Shown here: piece by piece, positions 1-8,285 of the stretch
How positions within the stretch are numbered: the stretch's first letter is position 1
Layout of the letters: each line of letters opens with the position of its first letter
Assembly: GCF_040833995.1 (NCBI RefSeq)
Contig: NZ_CP162138.1
Location: forward strand, 62,001-126,000
DNA from: Leptospira sp. WS58.C1
Lineage (GTDB): Bacteria > Spirochaetota > Leptospiria > Leptospirales > Leptospiraceae
Direction of reading: 5' to 3'
Length of the DNA stretch: 64,000 nt
Translations under genes and position numbers: made by a program
The notes under the pieces: model-generated
Told to the model about the DNA's origin: nothing
Database searches by the model: none
Seen by the model: only the letters and a program-made list of their open reading frames with translations

Positions 1-2628
1 AGGCGCTTTGATATATGCCGTCTGGGACCAGCTTGTGCCGTTTCTTTCGAAAATATAAACCGCTCCGGAATACTGAGCGCTATTGTCCGAGCTGGCAGTA
101 CTTCCATAAGAGATCGTAGTCTGAGCGCTTGAGTCCAATGCTCCCACAGCAATCGTATCTCCATAGAGGCTGATTGCCGCCCCGAAATAATCAGAAGGAT
201 CGGAATTAGAAGATTTCAAATATGCTTGTTGCGACCAGATACCTCCGCTTCTAACAAACACATATACTGCACCTGAACTATTGGAGGAATTATCCGAAGA
301 AGCGGTTGTACCGGATGAGATACTAGTTTGGTTGCTGTCTTCTCCGCTGGCGCCGACCGCTAAAGTATCGTCATATAGAGAAACGTTGACCCCGAATTGG
401 TCGTCCACATCCGGATTGGAAGGTTTGATATAAGCTTCTTGAGTCCAGATGCTTCCGCTTCTATTGAAAATATACACTGCTCCGGCTCTAGTTAAGCTGT
501 TGTCGGAACTTGCACCGCTTCCGTTCGTAATATAGTTTTGATTGCTGCTCTCATAGTAAGAACTTACGGCGATCTTATCTCCGCTGATTGCAACACTATA
601 TCCGAAGGAATCGTTTTCATCCGGATTGGAAGGTTTGATATAAGCTTCTTCCGCCCAACTGGTTCCTGTTCTTTTAAATACATAAACGGCCCCACTTTGG
701 AAGAGAGTATCATCATTCGGAGCAGGTTGTCCGTTAGAGATCGTATTTTGGGAACCGCTTTCATTCTTCGAACCTACTACCAAAGTGTCATTTTGGACAG
801 CGATGGAGTAACCAAAAGCATCGTATGCGGATGGATTAGAGGGTTTGATATAAGCCTGCTGGCTCCAAGTATTTCCGTTCCTGACAAATACGTAAACCGC
901 CCCGGCAAACGTCATACTATTATCCGAAGATGAGGAACTTCCGTTAGTAATCGTAGATTGGTTACTACTTTCCTGGATTGCACCTACTGCGATCGTATCC
1001 CCGGAGATACTTACCGAGAAACCGAACAGATCACTTTCTTCCGAATTGGAAGGTTTTAAGATCGCTTGTTGGGTCCAAGTATTTCCGTTCCGAATATAAA
1101 CATACACTGCTCCGGATGCAGGTGCGCTATTATCGGAAGAGCCCGGATTACTTCCATTCGTGATAGTATTTTGGTTACTGTCCTCCAAAGGTGCACCTAC
1201 CACTATCGTGTTCCCGGAAAGAGCCCAGGATCTCCCGAAATTATCATTCGTTTCCGAGTTGGAAGCTTTGAGATAGGCTTGCAGGGACCAAAGGCCTAAA
1301 ACGCAGGTAGGGGCTCCGTTGATATTTATGGGAAGATAGTTTAGGTTCACGGAGTTTCCATCTCCGTCCGTGACGGTTACGGAAACTTGGAGATTAGAGC
1401 CACAAGACGGAGCAGTCCAGATCATTTCACTTGTGGTGAGATTCCCGTTGATCGTGTTTGTAGAAGTGCCTACAACACCCGAGCTAGAATTCCAAGAGAA
1501 GGTGAGTGGGGTATTCTCCGGATCGGTAGCCGTTACCCTAAAAACCATATTGCCCGAAGGATCTAAAGATAATCCGGTTTGAAAGCTAGACATGATCTGA
1601 GGAGCCAGATTGACCGTCTGGGTTTGAGAGATCTGGATCGTAAAATACCCTAGATTAGATCCGCCATTCCCGTCTGATAAAGAAACACTTAACGTACAAG
1701 GCCCTATACTTGCGGAAGGAGATGCAGTAAATACGGGGTTTTGGGCATTCACATTATCGAAACTTCCGGCACAACTCGAGCCCCAAAAATAAGAGATCGT
1801 ATTCCCGTCCGGATCGAACGCAGTCAGGGAGATATTGGTAGAGGCACCCGGAGCAATACTGGAAGGGTCCGATATAACGTTAGTTACAAAAGGAGAAGAA
1901 TTAGAACCTACATTGATACTTCCGTAACCTGTTCCGTATCCTAGTTGCACATCTGCGGTAAAACTCAAACTAGCGCTTGCTCCTAGCGGGTCGCTCACTG
2001 TCAATGTGATCGTATACTGTCCCGGTGTTGAAGGAGAGGTCCATACAGGATTTAGAATATTCGAATTATTGAAACTTCCTCCGGTTGTAGACCAAACGTA
2101 GGTCAAAGTATCGGAAGGATTCGGATCATGGACCGTTGCATTTAGATTCATGGAAGAAGAAGGTGCAACCTGATTTGTGGAGGCAACCAAAGAATCTATA
2201 ACAGGAGCAGCATTCGAAAAAGGTGGGGATGGATTCGTTTCGGATAGAACTAATACGATATTGGTGATAGAGTTAGCGGTGATCGTAACTCCAGTCACCT
2301 GGCCTTGCTGTATCAAAACATTCGAGGCATTATAACCTTCTCCCGAAAATGTTCTGTCTGTGCCTGCCGGGATCTGTCCAATAATCCCTTGCCAAGTGTC
2401 CCCAACTTTTACTAGATCGTGTACGATTGGAGTGGAGATCCCGGGACCGGTCACAGTGACTGTTACCTTTGTCAGCGAACTGGAAACATTCACGGCGAAT
2501 TGAACGTTTCCGTAGGAAGGAGTTTGGGGAAGCCCGAAGAAGGCGGCCAGCGCGGATAGTCCGGAGTTCGTTCCGGAACAAAAAAAATTCAAGCAGATCA
2601 ATAAGATCAAAGTCAATTTTGTTTTCAT
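1..2628 (-). CDS. Large PKD/FG-GAP repeat lipoprotein, C-terminus outside window
   Basis: The gene runs off the left edge; the start is ATG at 2628 with an AGGGAA ribosome site upstream. The N-terminus is a lipoprotein signal (MKTKLTLILLICLNFFCSG, likely lipidated Cys). Then come several beta-sandwich repeats of PKD/Ig type (phrases such as LTVSDPLGASASLSF, and Asp-rich DPDGNTISYFW), followed by at least six units of about 70 residues with the FG-GAP signature (DxFGxSVAxxGDTIAVGA, SSDNS, AGAVYVFxRNG). FG-GAP units form integrin-like beta-propellers, so a surface-exposed adhesive or scaffold role is an inference. There is no frameshift in the visible part. The total number of blades cannot be known from this window. 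Confidence 0.9.
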   Translation of the reverse strand, partial: MKTKLTLILLICLNFFCSGTNSGLSALAAFFGLPQTPSYGNVQFAVNVSSSLTKVTVTVTGPGISTPIVHDLVKVGDTWQGIIGQIPAGTDRTFSGEGYNASNVLIQQGQVTGVTITANSITNIVLVLSETNPSPPFSNAAPVIDSLVASTNQVAPSSSMNLNATVHDPNPSDTLTYVWSTTGGSFNNSNILNPVWTSPSTPGQYTITLTVSDPLGASASLSFTADVQLGYGTGYGSINVGSNSSPFVTNVISDPSSIAPGASTNISLTAFDPDGNTISYFWGSSCAGSFDNVNAQNPVFTASPSASIGPCTLSVSLSDGNGGSNLGYFTIQISQTQTVNLAPQIMSSFQTGLSLDPSGNMVFRVTATDPENTPLTFSWNSSSGVVGTSTNTINGNLTTSEMIWTAPSCGSNLQVSVTVTDGDGNSVNLNYLPININGAPTCVLGLWSLQAYLKASNSETNDNFGRSWALSGNTIVVGAPLEDSNQNTITNGSNPGSSDNSAPASGAVYVYIRNGNTWTQQAILKPSNSEESDLFGFSVSISGDTIAVGAIQESSNQSTITNGSSSSSDNSMTFAGAVYVFVRNGNTWSQQAYIKPSNPSAYDAFGYSIAVQNDTLVVGSKNESGSQNTISNGQPAPNDDTLFQSGAVYVFKRTGTSWAEEAYIKPSNPDENDSFGYSVAISGDKIAVSSYYESSNQNYITNGSGASSDNSLTRAGAVYIFNRSGSIWTQEAYIKPSNPDVDDQFGVNVSLYDDTLAVGASGEDSNQTSISSGTTASSDNSSNSSGAVYVFVRSGGIWSQQAYLKSSNSDPSDYFGAAISLYGDTIAVGALDSSAQTTISYGSTASSDNSAQYSGAVYIFERNGTSWSQTAYIKAP

Positions 2629-2936
2629 CTTAGTTCCCTAATCTTTTTAATATTAAGTTTTTGTTATGTTATTCTTTTGTTGAAGAATCGGGTTTCTTAC
2701 TTTGGCGGCGCTAAGGCAAGAAACGTTGCCGTATAACTTAAGTGCTATGGCCGAATTGGGCAATACCCCCGTTGAGGTAGGGGAGAGGGAAAAAATCAGA
2801 TAAGGTTGGGGGAAAAGGTAGATCGTATCCTATGTCGCTAAAATCCCGAAGTTAGCAAATATTCGAATAGAGTTTTATTCTCCGATAGATACCATGTGCC
2901 AAACGATGATATTAACGGCATTTATCGGAAGCGAAT
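2629..2936. other. Intergenic region between divergent genes
   Basis: About 308 bases separate the divergent lipoprotein and histidine kinase genes. I see no convincing ORF or consensus promoter. Two small hairpins are visible: GGCAA (2715-2719) with TTGCC (2726-2730), and CCCC (2767-2770) with GGGG (2780-2783). The lipoprotein ribosome site lies at the left end. Confidence 0.5.
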
Positions 2937-4130
2937 ATGGAAATAATGAAAGAAAAGGAAAAGGATAGATTTGCAAGCGAGGAATTCTATTCCCAAAATT
3001 ATAGAATAGCCTCTTACTTTTTCGGGATTGTATGTGCAATCACCGTATGGGGAGCGATTTTAGAATATTTTCGCTCCAATTACCTTTTGCTCTATTTGGA
3101 TCTGATCTCCGCTTCTATCTGTTTGTTCAGTTTGGGAGTGATCCGATTTTATTCCAAAAATTATTTCAGAAAGAACCTGATCGTATTCGGCGGACTATTC
3201 ATCTTATTGGTCCTGGAAGTAGAGACACAATTCCATGACAACGAGTATTATTTTTACGATAATCATATGTGGATCACTAACCAAGTGATCCTTTTTTTAG
3301 TAAGTTTATTCTTTAACGGGAAACCTATCTTTTATACGATCTATTCTTTTTCCGTAGTTGCATTTTACATTCTTAGGATCTTTCCGGAAGGAAGCGAATA
3401 TTTTTCGAGCAGGACCTTATGGGTGCAGATCGGTAATATGAGTGCTCTCCAATTGTTTATTTGTTTATGCAATACTTGGTGGTACGGATATAGGATAGAA
3501 CATCTTAAGAAGACCAAAAATTTGCAGGATAGATTGTATAATGAAAGAGAGGCCATCACTAGAGACCTTCACGATTATTTAGGGGCAAAAGTAACGGATC
3601 TAAATTTATTGGTACGTTCCATCCAGGTTTATAAGAGCGGAGATACGGATGCTCTTCTGAGATTGGAAAAATTATCCGAAGATATTTTTACGGGGATTAG
3701 GGAGATCACTGCGAGTATGGTCGATGTAAAATTGATCTCGGAAGATGTCTGGAGTGGGATAAGAGTATTGTTATTAAGAAGGTACGGTAATGCAGGAAGA
3801 AAGGTTAGGTTCACAAGAGAAGGTGAGGAAGATTTTCATATCGATACGGAAAAAGCGGAACAAATTTTAGGGATCGTTACGGAGATCTGTTCCAACGATC
3901 TAAAATACGGTTCAGGAATTTCTCATTGGACCTTCTCTCCTAAAAAGGATTCCATAGAAATATCCATCAGGACCCGTACTAATTTCCAAGAGATGAGAAT
4001 AGGTTCCAAAGGAAATAAAACCATTCAATATAGAACTTCCGCGATCAACGGAGAATGGAAAGAAAATCTGGAAAATCGGGACTTTAAAGGATTTCTGGAG
4101 ATCCCGATCCGTCAATTGCGGAGAATTTGA
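2937..4130 (+). CDS. Membrane histidine kinase, HisKA_3 (NarL/DesK) type
   Basis: A 397-residue sensor kinase. Residues about 25-190 form roughly six hydrophobic segments with no large extracellular domain. The dimerisation motif EREAITRDLHDYLGAK places the phospho-accepting His at 212, as in HisKA_3 kinases that pair with LuxR-type regulators. The ATPase part has an N-box (EICSNDLKYGS, Asn320) but its glycine boxes are poor: no clear DxGxG is visible and the C-terminus is short. It may therefore be weakly catalytic or act mainly as a phosphatase. The response regulator starts 3 bases downstream, so the two form one transcription unit. The ligand is unknown. ATG at 2946 is a possible alternative start. 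Confidence 0.85.
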   Translation: MEIMKEKEKDRFASEEFYSQNYRIASYFFGIVCAITVWGAILEYFRSNYLLLYLDLISASICLFSLGVIRFYSKNYFRKNLIVFGGLFILLVLEVETQFHDNEYYFYDNHMWITNQVILFLVSLFFNGKPIFYTIYSFSVVAFYILRIFPEGSEYFSSRTLWVQIGNMSALQLFICLCNTWWYGYRIEHLKKTKNLQDRLYNEREAITRDLHDYLGAKVTDLNLLVRSIQVYKSGDTDALLRLEKLSEDIFTGIREITASMVDVKLISEDVWSGIRVLLLRRYGNAGRKVRFTREGEEDFHIDTEKAEQILGIVTEICSNDLKYGSGISHWTFSPKKDSIEISIRTRTNFQEMRIGSKGNKTIQYRTSAINGEWKENLENRDFKGFLEIPIRQLRRI

Positions 4131-4133
4131 TTC

Positions 4134-4745
4134 GTGAAGTTATACAAAATAGCAATCTTAGAAGACGATCCAATCTTTGCAAGTCAGTGCAAAGAGAGAT
4201 TAAAAAAATTGAATAGAGTAACGAAAGTGGAAGTTTATACTTCCGCAGAGGAATTTCCTAAAGGCAAGGATGTGCCGTACGATTTGGTATTTGTGGATAT
4301 AGATCTTCCCGGTCAAAGTGGATTGGATTTTATTTTAGAAAGACACTCTGAGGATTCAAAAACGAATTATGCGATCTTATCCGCTTTCGAATCCGAAGAG
4401 GTCTTATTTAAGGCGTTAAAAGCGGGGGCTATAGGATATATATTAAAAAAGGATGTTGGAGATATCCAGGAGAAAGCGGAAATACTTTTGGAGGGAGGAG
4501 GGATACTTTCCCCAGGACTTGCCGCTAGAGTGATCCTTTCTTTTCGTAAGACTACTCAGAAGGAGGTGGAAGTGTTGTCCAATAGGGAAAAAAAAGTATT
4601 GGATTTGATCGTGGACGGCAAAAGAACCAAAGAGATCGCCGCTTTCTTGGGCACTAAAGAAGGTACAGTGAGGGTGCAAATCAAAAGTATATTCAGGAAA
4701 CTGCATGTTAATTCCAGATTGGAGTTGGTGAGAAAATTTTCTTAA
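4134..4745 (+). CDS. LuxR/NarL-type response regulator
   Basis: A 203-residue two-domain regulator starting at GTG 4134, immediately after the kinase. The receiver domain has the acidic pair Asp11/Asp12, phospho-acceptor Asp55 (VFVDIDLPGQSG) and a Lys near residue 107 (GYILKKD). The C-terminal GerE helix-turn-helix (SNREKKVLDLIVDGKRTKEIAAFLGTK, in two stretches; then VRVQIKSIFRKLHV) binds DNA. It is the cognate partner of the kinase at 2937-4130, and its targets are unknown. Its stop abuts the convergent lactamase-fold gene. Confidence 0.92.
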   Translation: MKLYKIAILEDDPIFASQCKERLKKLNRVTKVEVYTSAEEFPKGKDVPYDLVFVDIDLPGQSGLDFILERHSEDSKTNYAILSAFESEEVLFKALKAGAIGYILKKDVGDIQEKAEILLEGGGILSPGLAARVILSFRKTTQKEVEVLSNREKKVLDLIVDGKRTKEIAAFLGTKEGTVRVQIKSIFRKLHVNSRLELVRKFS

Positions 4746-4746
4746 C

Positions 4747-5874
4747 CTACTTTACCTTCTCCCACCAAGATTCGAAAACAAGATCCTTTTTTAGATCCAG
4801 CCATTCTCCCGGTTTAGGTGTGGCTAGGCGAACTCCGTTTTGATCCGCTCCTTGTTTTGTCCTTAAAATAGGTTCGTCCCAAGAATGGATCGCCAGATTA
4901 AAAGTGGCCCAGTGAACAGGAAGCATCGTTTTTCCTTTTAGATCCAAATGGGCTTGGACAGCGCTTTCCGGACTCATATGAATTCCTTCCCAGGTCCAAT
5001 CATAAGCTCCGACCTTGATAGAAGTCAAATCGAACGGTCCTAACTTTTTCCCGATTTCAGTAAAGTGAGGAGAATATCCTGTATCCCCACTATGGAAAAA
5101 TTTATGTTTAGGCCCGATCAGGCTCCAAGAAGACCAAAGAGTGGACTTACCGTTGAATATACCTCTTCCGGAATAATGAACGGCAGGAGTACAGATAATT
5201 TCAATATTCTTAATGTTTCCTTTCTCCCACCAATCCAATTCGATAATCTGATTTTCCGGAATTCCCCAGGATTCCAAATGAGCCCCAATACCCAACGGAA
5301 CGAAATATTTCGTTCCCTTCTTTGCTAAAAATTGAGCGGTTGCCATATCCAAGTGATCGTAATGGTCGTGGGAGATCACAACCGCATCTATATTAGGAAG
5401 TTCTGATAGTTCTAACGGCAAAGGGAAAAGTCGTCCCGGCCCGATACTTTCGAAAGGAGAAACTTTCTCCGAAAAAACAGGATCAGTGAAGATGCGTATT
5501 CCATCTATTTCCACCAATACGGAAGAATGTCCGAACCAGATCGCTCTGAGTCCCGGTGAAATCGGATCTGAAAAAGTTTTTAAATCAGGTTTTTGGATTG
5601 GAATGGGGGAAGGAGGGATCCTCATTTCGGAACCGAATAGTTGTCTTTTTAAAATGCCGATATAGTTTCCGGAACTTAACATAGGGACGAAAGGATCGTT
5701 TTCAAACTTTCCATCATGGAACATCTTGGAAGTTTTCATTCTTTCCAGTCTGGTTCCGCTTGGGCTTCCTCCGAAAGAACTCAGACAAGCTGTTTGACAT
5801 AAAACCGATAAGAATAAACCGATTAGAACAAAAGAAGTGTAAAACGTAATTTTCTGCGCTCTTTTACCGAACAT
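4747..5874 (-). CDS. Metallo-beta-lactamase-fold lipoprotein, NAPE-PLD/RomA-like
   Basis: A 375-residue protein with a hydrophobic N-terminal signal ending in a Cys-containing stretch (LFLSVLCQTAC), so probably a lipoprotein facing the periplasm. The lactamase-fold zinc motif HxHxDH is intact at His169, His171, Asp173 and His174 (VVISHDHYDHLD). A later GDTGYS and PVHWATFNL fit the N-acyl-phosphatidylethanolamine phospholipase D/UlaG-like branch. In that branch a di-zinc site hydrolyses phosphodiester or lactone bonds; the substrate here is unknown. It is a single gene, convergent with the response regulator and divergent from the dehalogenase. Confidence 0.85.
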   Translation of the reverse strand: MFGKRAQKITFYTSFVLIGLFLSVLCQTACLSSFGGSPSGTRLERMKTSKMFHDGKFENDPFVPMLSSGNYIGILKRQLFGSEMRIPPSPIPIQKPDLKTFSDPISPGLRAIWFGHSSVLVEIDGIRIFTDPVFSEKVSPFESIGPGRLFPLPLELSELPNIDAVVISHDHYDHLDMATAQFLAKKGTKYFVPLGIGAHLESWGIPENQIIELDWWEKGNIKNIEIICTPAVHYSGRGIFNGKSTLWSSWSLIGPKHKFFHSGDTGYSPHFTEIGKKLGPFDLTSIKVGAYDWTWEGIHMSPESAVQAHLDLKGKTMLPVHWATFNLAIHSWDEPILRTKQGADQNGVRLATPKPGEWLDLKKDLVFESWWEKVK

Positions 5875-5965
5875 AAAACTCTCTTACAGGGAGGTCCTAC
5901 AAGAGCTTATTTTCCTGTTTTTTAAAATCAGAAATTTGAGTCGGTCGACTTTTTTAGGAAGAAGT

Positions 5966-6015
5966 TTGACAAGATTTCCTGATAATCTACGATCTGAGAC
6001 CGTACTTAAAGTACG
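5966..6015 (+). promoter_or_regulatory. Predicted promoter with palindromic operator for the dehalogenase
   Basis: TTGACA at 5966-5971, a 16-base spacer and TACGAT at 5988-5993 give a sigma70-like promoter. Just downstream, at about the transcription start, 6001-6015 is the odd palindrome CGTACTT-A-AAGTACG with 7-bp perfect arms. The position is right for a repressor. No regulator gene is adjacent. Confidence 0.5.
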
Positions 6016-6035
6016 TTCGTTCTGGTAGATTTGAT

Positions 6036-6935
6036 ATGCAAACTTATTTAGAAACTCCTTCCGAATGTTTTTCCGATTTAAAGGATTACCCTTTTTCTCC
6101 TCATTATATTTCTGTAGGAGAATTTAAGATACATTATGTGGACGAGGGTCCTAAAAATGCAAAGGAAACGGTTCTATTATTGCATGGAGAACCCAGTTGG
6201 TCTTATCTTTATCGAAAAATGATCCCTCCTTTATCAGAAAAAGGTTATAGAGTAATCGCTCCAGATCTGATCGGTTTTGGAAAATCCGACAAGCCTATCG
6301 ATCTAAATACGTATACATATAAGAATCATGTGGACTGGCTGAAAAATCTGATCGCCGGTTTAGATTTACGGAATATTACGCTCTTTTGCCAAGACTGGGG
6401 AGGGCTTTTAGGTTTAAGAGTAGTAGCGGAGATGGATTCTCGTTTTGCAAGAATATGCGCTGCGAATACTTTTTTGCCTACGGGAGATATTGCTCCGAAG
6501 GAGGATTTTTTAAAATGGCTTCGTTTCTCCCAGGAAGTGAGTAAACTTCCCGTAGGAAAGATCATCCAAAACGGATGTGTGAGTAAATTAAGTTCGGAGA
6601 TCATTCGGGCATACGATTCTCCCTACCCGGATGAATCTTATAAGGCGGGCGCTAGAAAATTTCCTACTCTCGTTCCGATCTCTCCCGATAATCCTGAAAC
6701 GGAAAGGAATCGCCAAGCTTGGATCTTTTATAAGAATTTCAGAAAACCCTTTATTACTATGTTCAGCGATTCGGATCCGATCACAAAAGGCGGGGATGTA
6801 TTTTTTAGAAGGACTATCCCGGGTGCAAAAGGCCAGAAACATACTGTGATCCAAGGCGCCGGGCATTTTTTACAGGAAGAGAAAGGTGAACTACTTGCCG
6901 AACTTCTTTCCGAGTTCATCCAAAACAATCCTTAG
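6036..6935 (+). CDS. Haloalkane dehalogenase, subfamily I (DhlA-like)
   Basis: A 299-residue alpha/beta hydrolase that would cleave carbon-halogen bonds hydrolytically in the cytoplasm. Family hallmarks: HGEPSWSYLYRKMIPP (oxyanion region at 50-53), APDLIGFGKSDKP, nucleophile Asp120 followed by Trp121 in CQDWGG (one halide-binding Trp), a cap Trp161 (FLKWLRFSQEV) where subfamily I carries its second halide ligand, probable acid Asp247 (FSDSDPIT) and His277 (GAGHFLQ). Length matches the family. The true substrate may not be a halogenated alkane, since many relatives are only inferred. It has its own promoter and palindrome upstream and abuts the convergent enoyl-CoA hydratase. Confidence 0.88.
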   Translation: MQTYLETPSECFSDLKDYPFSPHYISVGEFKIHYVDEGPKNAKETVLLLHGEPSWSYLYRKMIPPLSEKGYRVIAPDLIGFGKSDKPIDLNTYTYKNHVDWLKNLIAGLDLRNITLFCQDWGGLLGLRVVAEMDSRFARICAANTFLPTGDIAPKEDFLKWLRFSQEVSKLPVGKIIQNGCVSKLSSEIIRAYDSPYPDESYKAGARKFPTLVPISPDNPETERNRQAWIFYKNFRKPFITMFSDSDPITKGGDVFFRRTIPGAKGQKHTVIQGAGHFLQEEKGELLAELLSEFIQNNP

Positions 6936-7688
6936 TCAGACTTTTTGTTTAATGGATTTCGCATATTCGGAGATTATTTTTAGAAAATTCGGATTTTCCA
7001 AAAATTCTTTGAACAGATCGAATTCTTTTTTTAGATTTTCGTAAAGATTACCTTGGAAAAAATTATTCGCTATCTCTTTTTCGGCTCGGATGAGTTTCGG
7101 GTCCCATTGAGTTAGTTTCTCCAGTACTTTTAATCCTTTTGCGATCGAGTCACCTTCCAAAACTAGATCGTCGATAATCCCCAATTGGACTGCGTCTTGG
7201 GAACGGATAGGATCTCCTAATAATGTTAAAGATAATGCTTTTGCCGGACCTACCTTTCGAGCTAGAGTAGTGATGAGTGGCGGACCTCCGAAACGAATTT
7301 CAGGGCGAAATAGGAATGTTTTCTTTTCCGCAAGAATATAATCTCCGCAAAGAGCGAGGTCAAAACCACCAGCGGAACAAAAACCTTTTAATACACAAAC
7401 CAAAGGTTTCGGAAATGAATAAAGTTCATAATGATATTCTAAAATACGATGACGGAAAGATCCTAGTTTTGTTTCGATAACTTCCTCCAGATCGTATCCG
7501 CTGCAGAAGTTTTTGCCGATTGCTCCTAAAAGTATTCCTCTTACTTTAGGATCTTTTTTGGACTCTGAAAAAATGGATTCTAATTCGTCTCTAATTCTTA
7601 TATTTAACGCATTACTGTATTCCGGACGGTTCAAAAGTACAATCAGTAACCCGTTTTTGTTTTCTATACTCAGATGTTTATAATCCAT
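6936..7688 (-). CDS. Enoyl-CoA hydratase/isomerase family protein
   Basis: A 250-residue crotonase-fold protein acting on acyl-CoA thioesters. Visible are the oxyanion stretch ([11 protein letters not shown]), the second oxyanion loop in degenerate form ([20 protein letters not shown]) and [11 protein letters not shown]. The first catalytic Glu position of classical hydratases is occupied by Phe/Asp, while a Glu remains in FRPEIRFG, so isomerase or another crotonase reaction is as likely as hydration. The gene is single, read toward the dehalogenase with no gap between stops, and diverges from the membrane protein at 7809. Confidence 0.85.
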   Translation of the reverse strand: MDYKHLSIENKNGLLIVLLNRPEYSNALNIRIRDELESIFSESKKDPKVRGILLGAIGKNFCSGYDLEEVIETKLGSFRHRILEYHYELYSFPKPLVCVLKGFCSAGGFDLALCGDYILAEKKTFLFRPEIRFGGPPLITTLARKVGPAKALSLTLLGDPIRSQDAVQLGIIDDLVLEGDSIAKGLKVLEKLTQWDPKLIRAEKEIANNFFQGNLYENLKKEFDLFKEFLENPNFLKIISEYAKSIKQKV

Positions 7689-7763
7689 AGAAGGCTGTGA
7701 TACTGTTTATTTTCAAAAATTCAAATGAAAATGGATCCTTTTTTTGCGGAAATTCGGTAACCT

Positions 7764-7798
7764 TTTCCGTTCGGGGTAGAAACTAAAGGGAACGGAAA
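7764..7798 (+). promoter_or_regulatory. Leader hairpin overlapping a Shine-Dalgarno
   Basis: TTTCCGTTC (7764-7772) and GAACGGAAA (7790-7798) are perfect 9-bp arms around a 17-base loop. The right arm runs into the ribosome site AAAGGAG (7796-7802) of the gene starting at 7809. The hairpin could limit ribosome access, or the repeat could be a DNA operator. Confidence 0.4.
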
Positions 7799-7808
7799 GG
7801 AGTTCGCT

Positions 7809-8285
7809 ATGTTATCTAAGGTCCGATTTTTTGCGATTGTTTTGGCCGCATTAACTCTTGGAATGAGATTTGCTCATGTAATGGAAGCGGCGCCTAAATT
7901 ACATTGGGAAGCAGAACTGTATTTTCCGGTCCAAACAAGTTTGTATAAATATTTCGGGATCATCGGTCCTATCGTACAGATAAGTTCCATTCTTCTTATT
8001 TTTATAATCGCTTATCTCTCCAAGGGCACAAAATCGTTTCGTTATACGATTTTAAGCGGGTTCTCTTTTATTTTTTCTTTAGGGGTTTGGTTCTTATTTG
8101 TGGCGCCTGCTGCTTCTCGAATCAAAGAATGGACCGTCACTCATACTATCCCGGAGCATTGGAATAGTATAAGATCCGCTTGGCAGTTCGGTCAAGTAGG
8201 AGCATTCAGCTTCGACTTTATCGCATTTTGTTTGTTGGTTAGTTCTATTTTGATCTCTCAAAAAGACTATATGCAAAAATCTTAA
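7809..8285 (+). CDS. Four-helix membrane protein, DUF1772-like
   Basis: A 158-residue integral membrane protein with four hydrophobic segments, at about residues 6-24, 50-70, 78-96 and 132-150. The layout, the early MRFAHVMEA and the W/H-containing loop (PEHWNSIRSAWQFGQ) resemble DUF1772 proteins, whose members include anthrone-oxygenase-like enzymes but mostly lack known function. The family call is by appearance only. The ribosome site AAAGGAG is strong but lies in a leader hairpin. The end overlaps the convergent porin gene by 4 bases. Confidence 0.7.
   Translation: MLSKVRFFAIVLAALTLGMRFAHVMEAAPKLHWEAELYFPVQTSLYKYFGIIGPIVQISSILLIFIIAYLSKGTKSFRYTILSGFSFIFSLGVWFLFVAPAASRIKEWTVTHTIPEHWNSIRSAWQFGQVGAFSFDFIAFCLLVSSILISQKDYMQKS

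Noticed and set aside
538..1944. Several plus-strand frames inside the FG-GAP lipoprotein gene
   Set aside because: They are shadows of the long minus-strand gene, repeated with its 210-base period.
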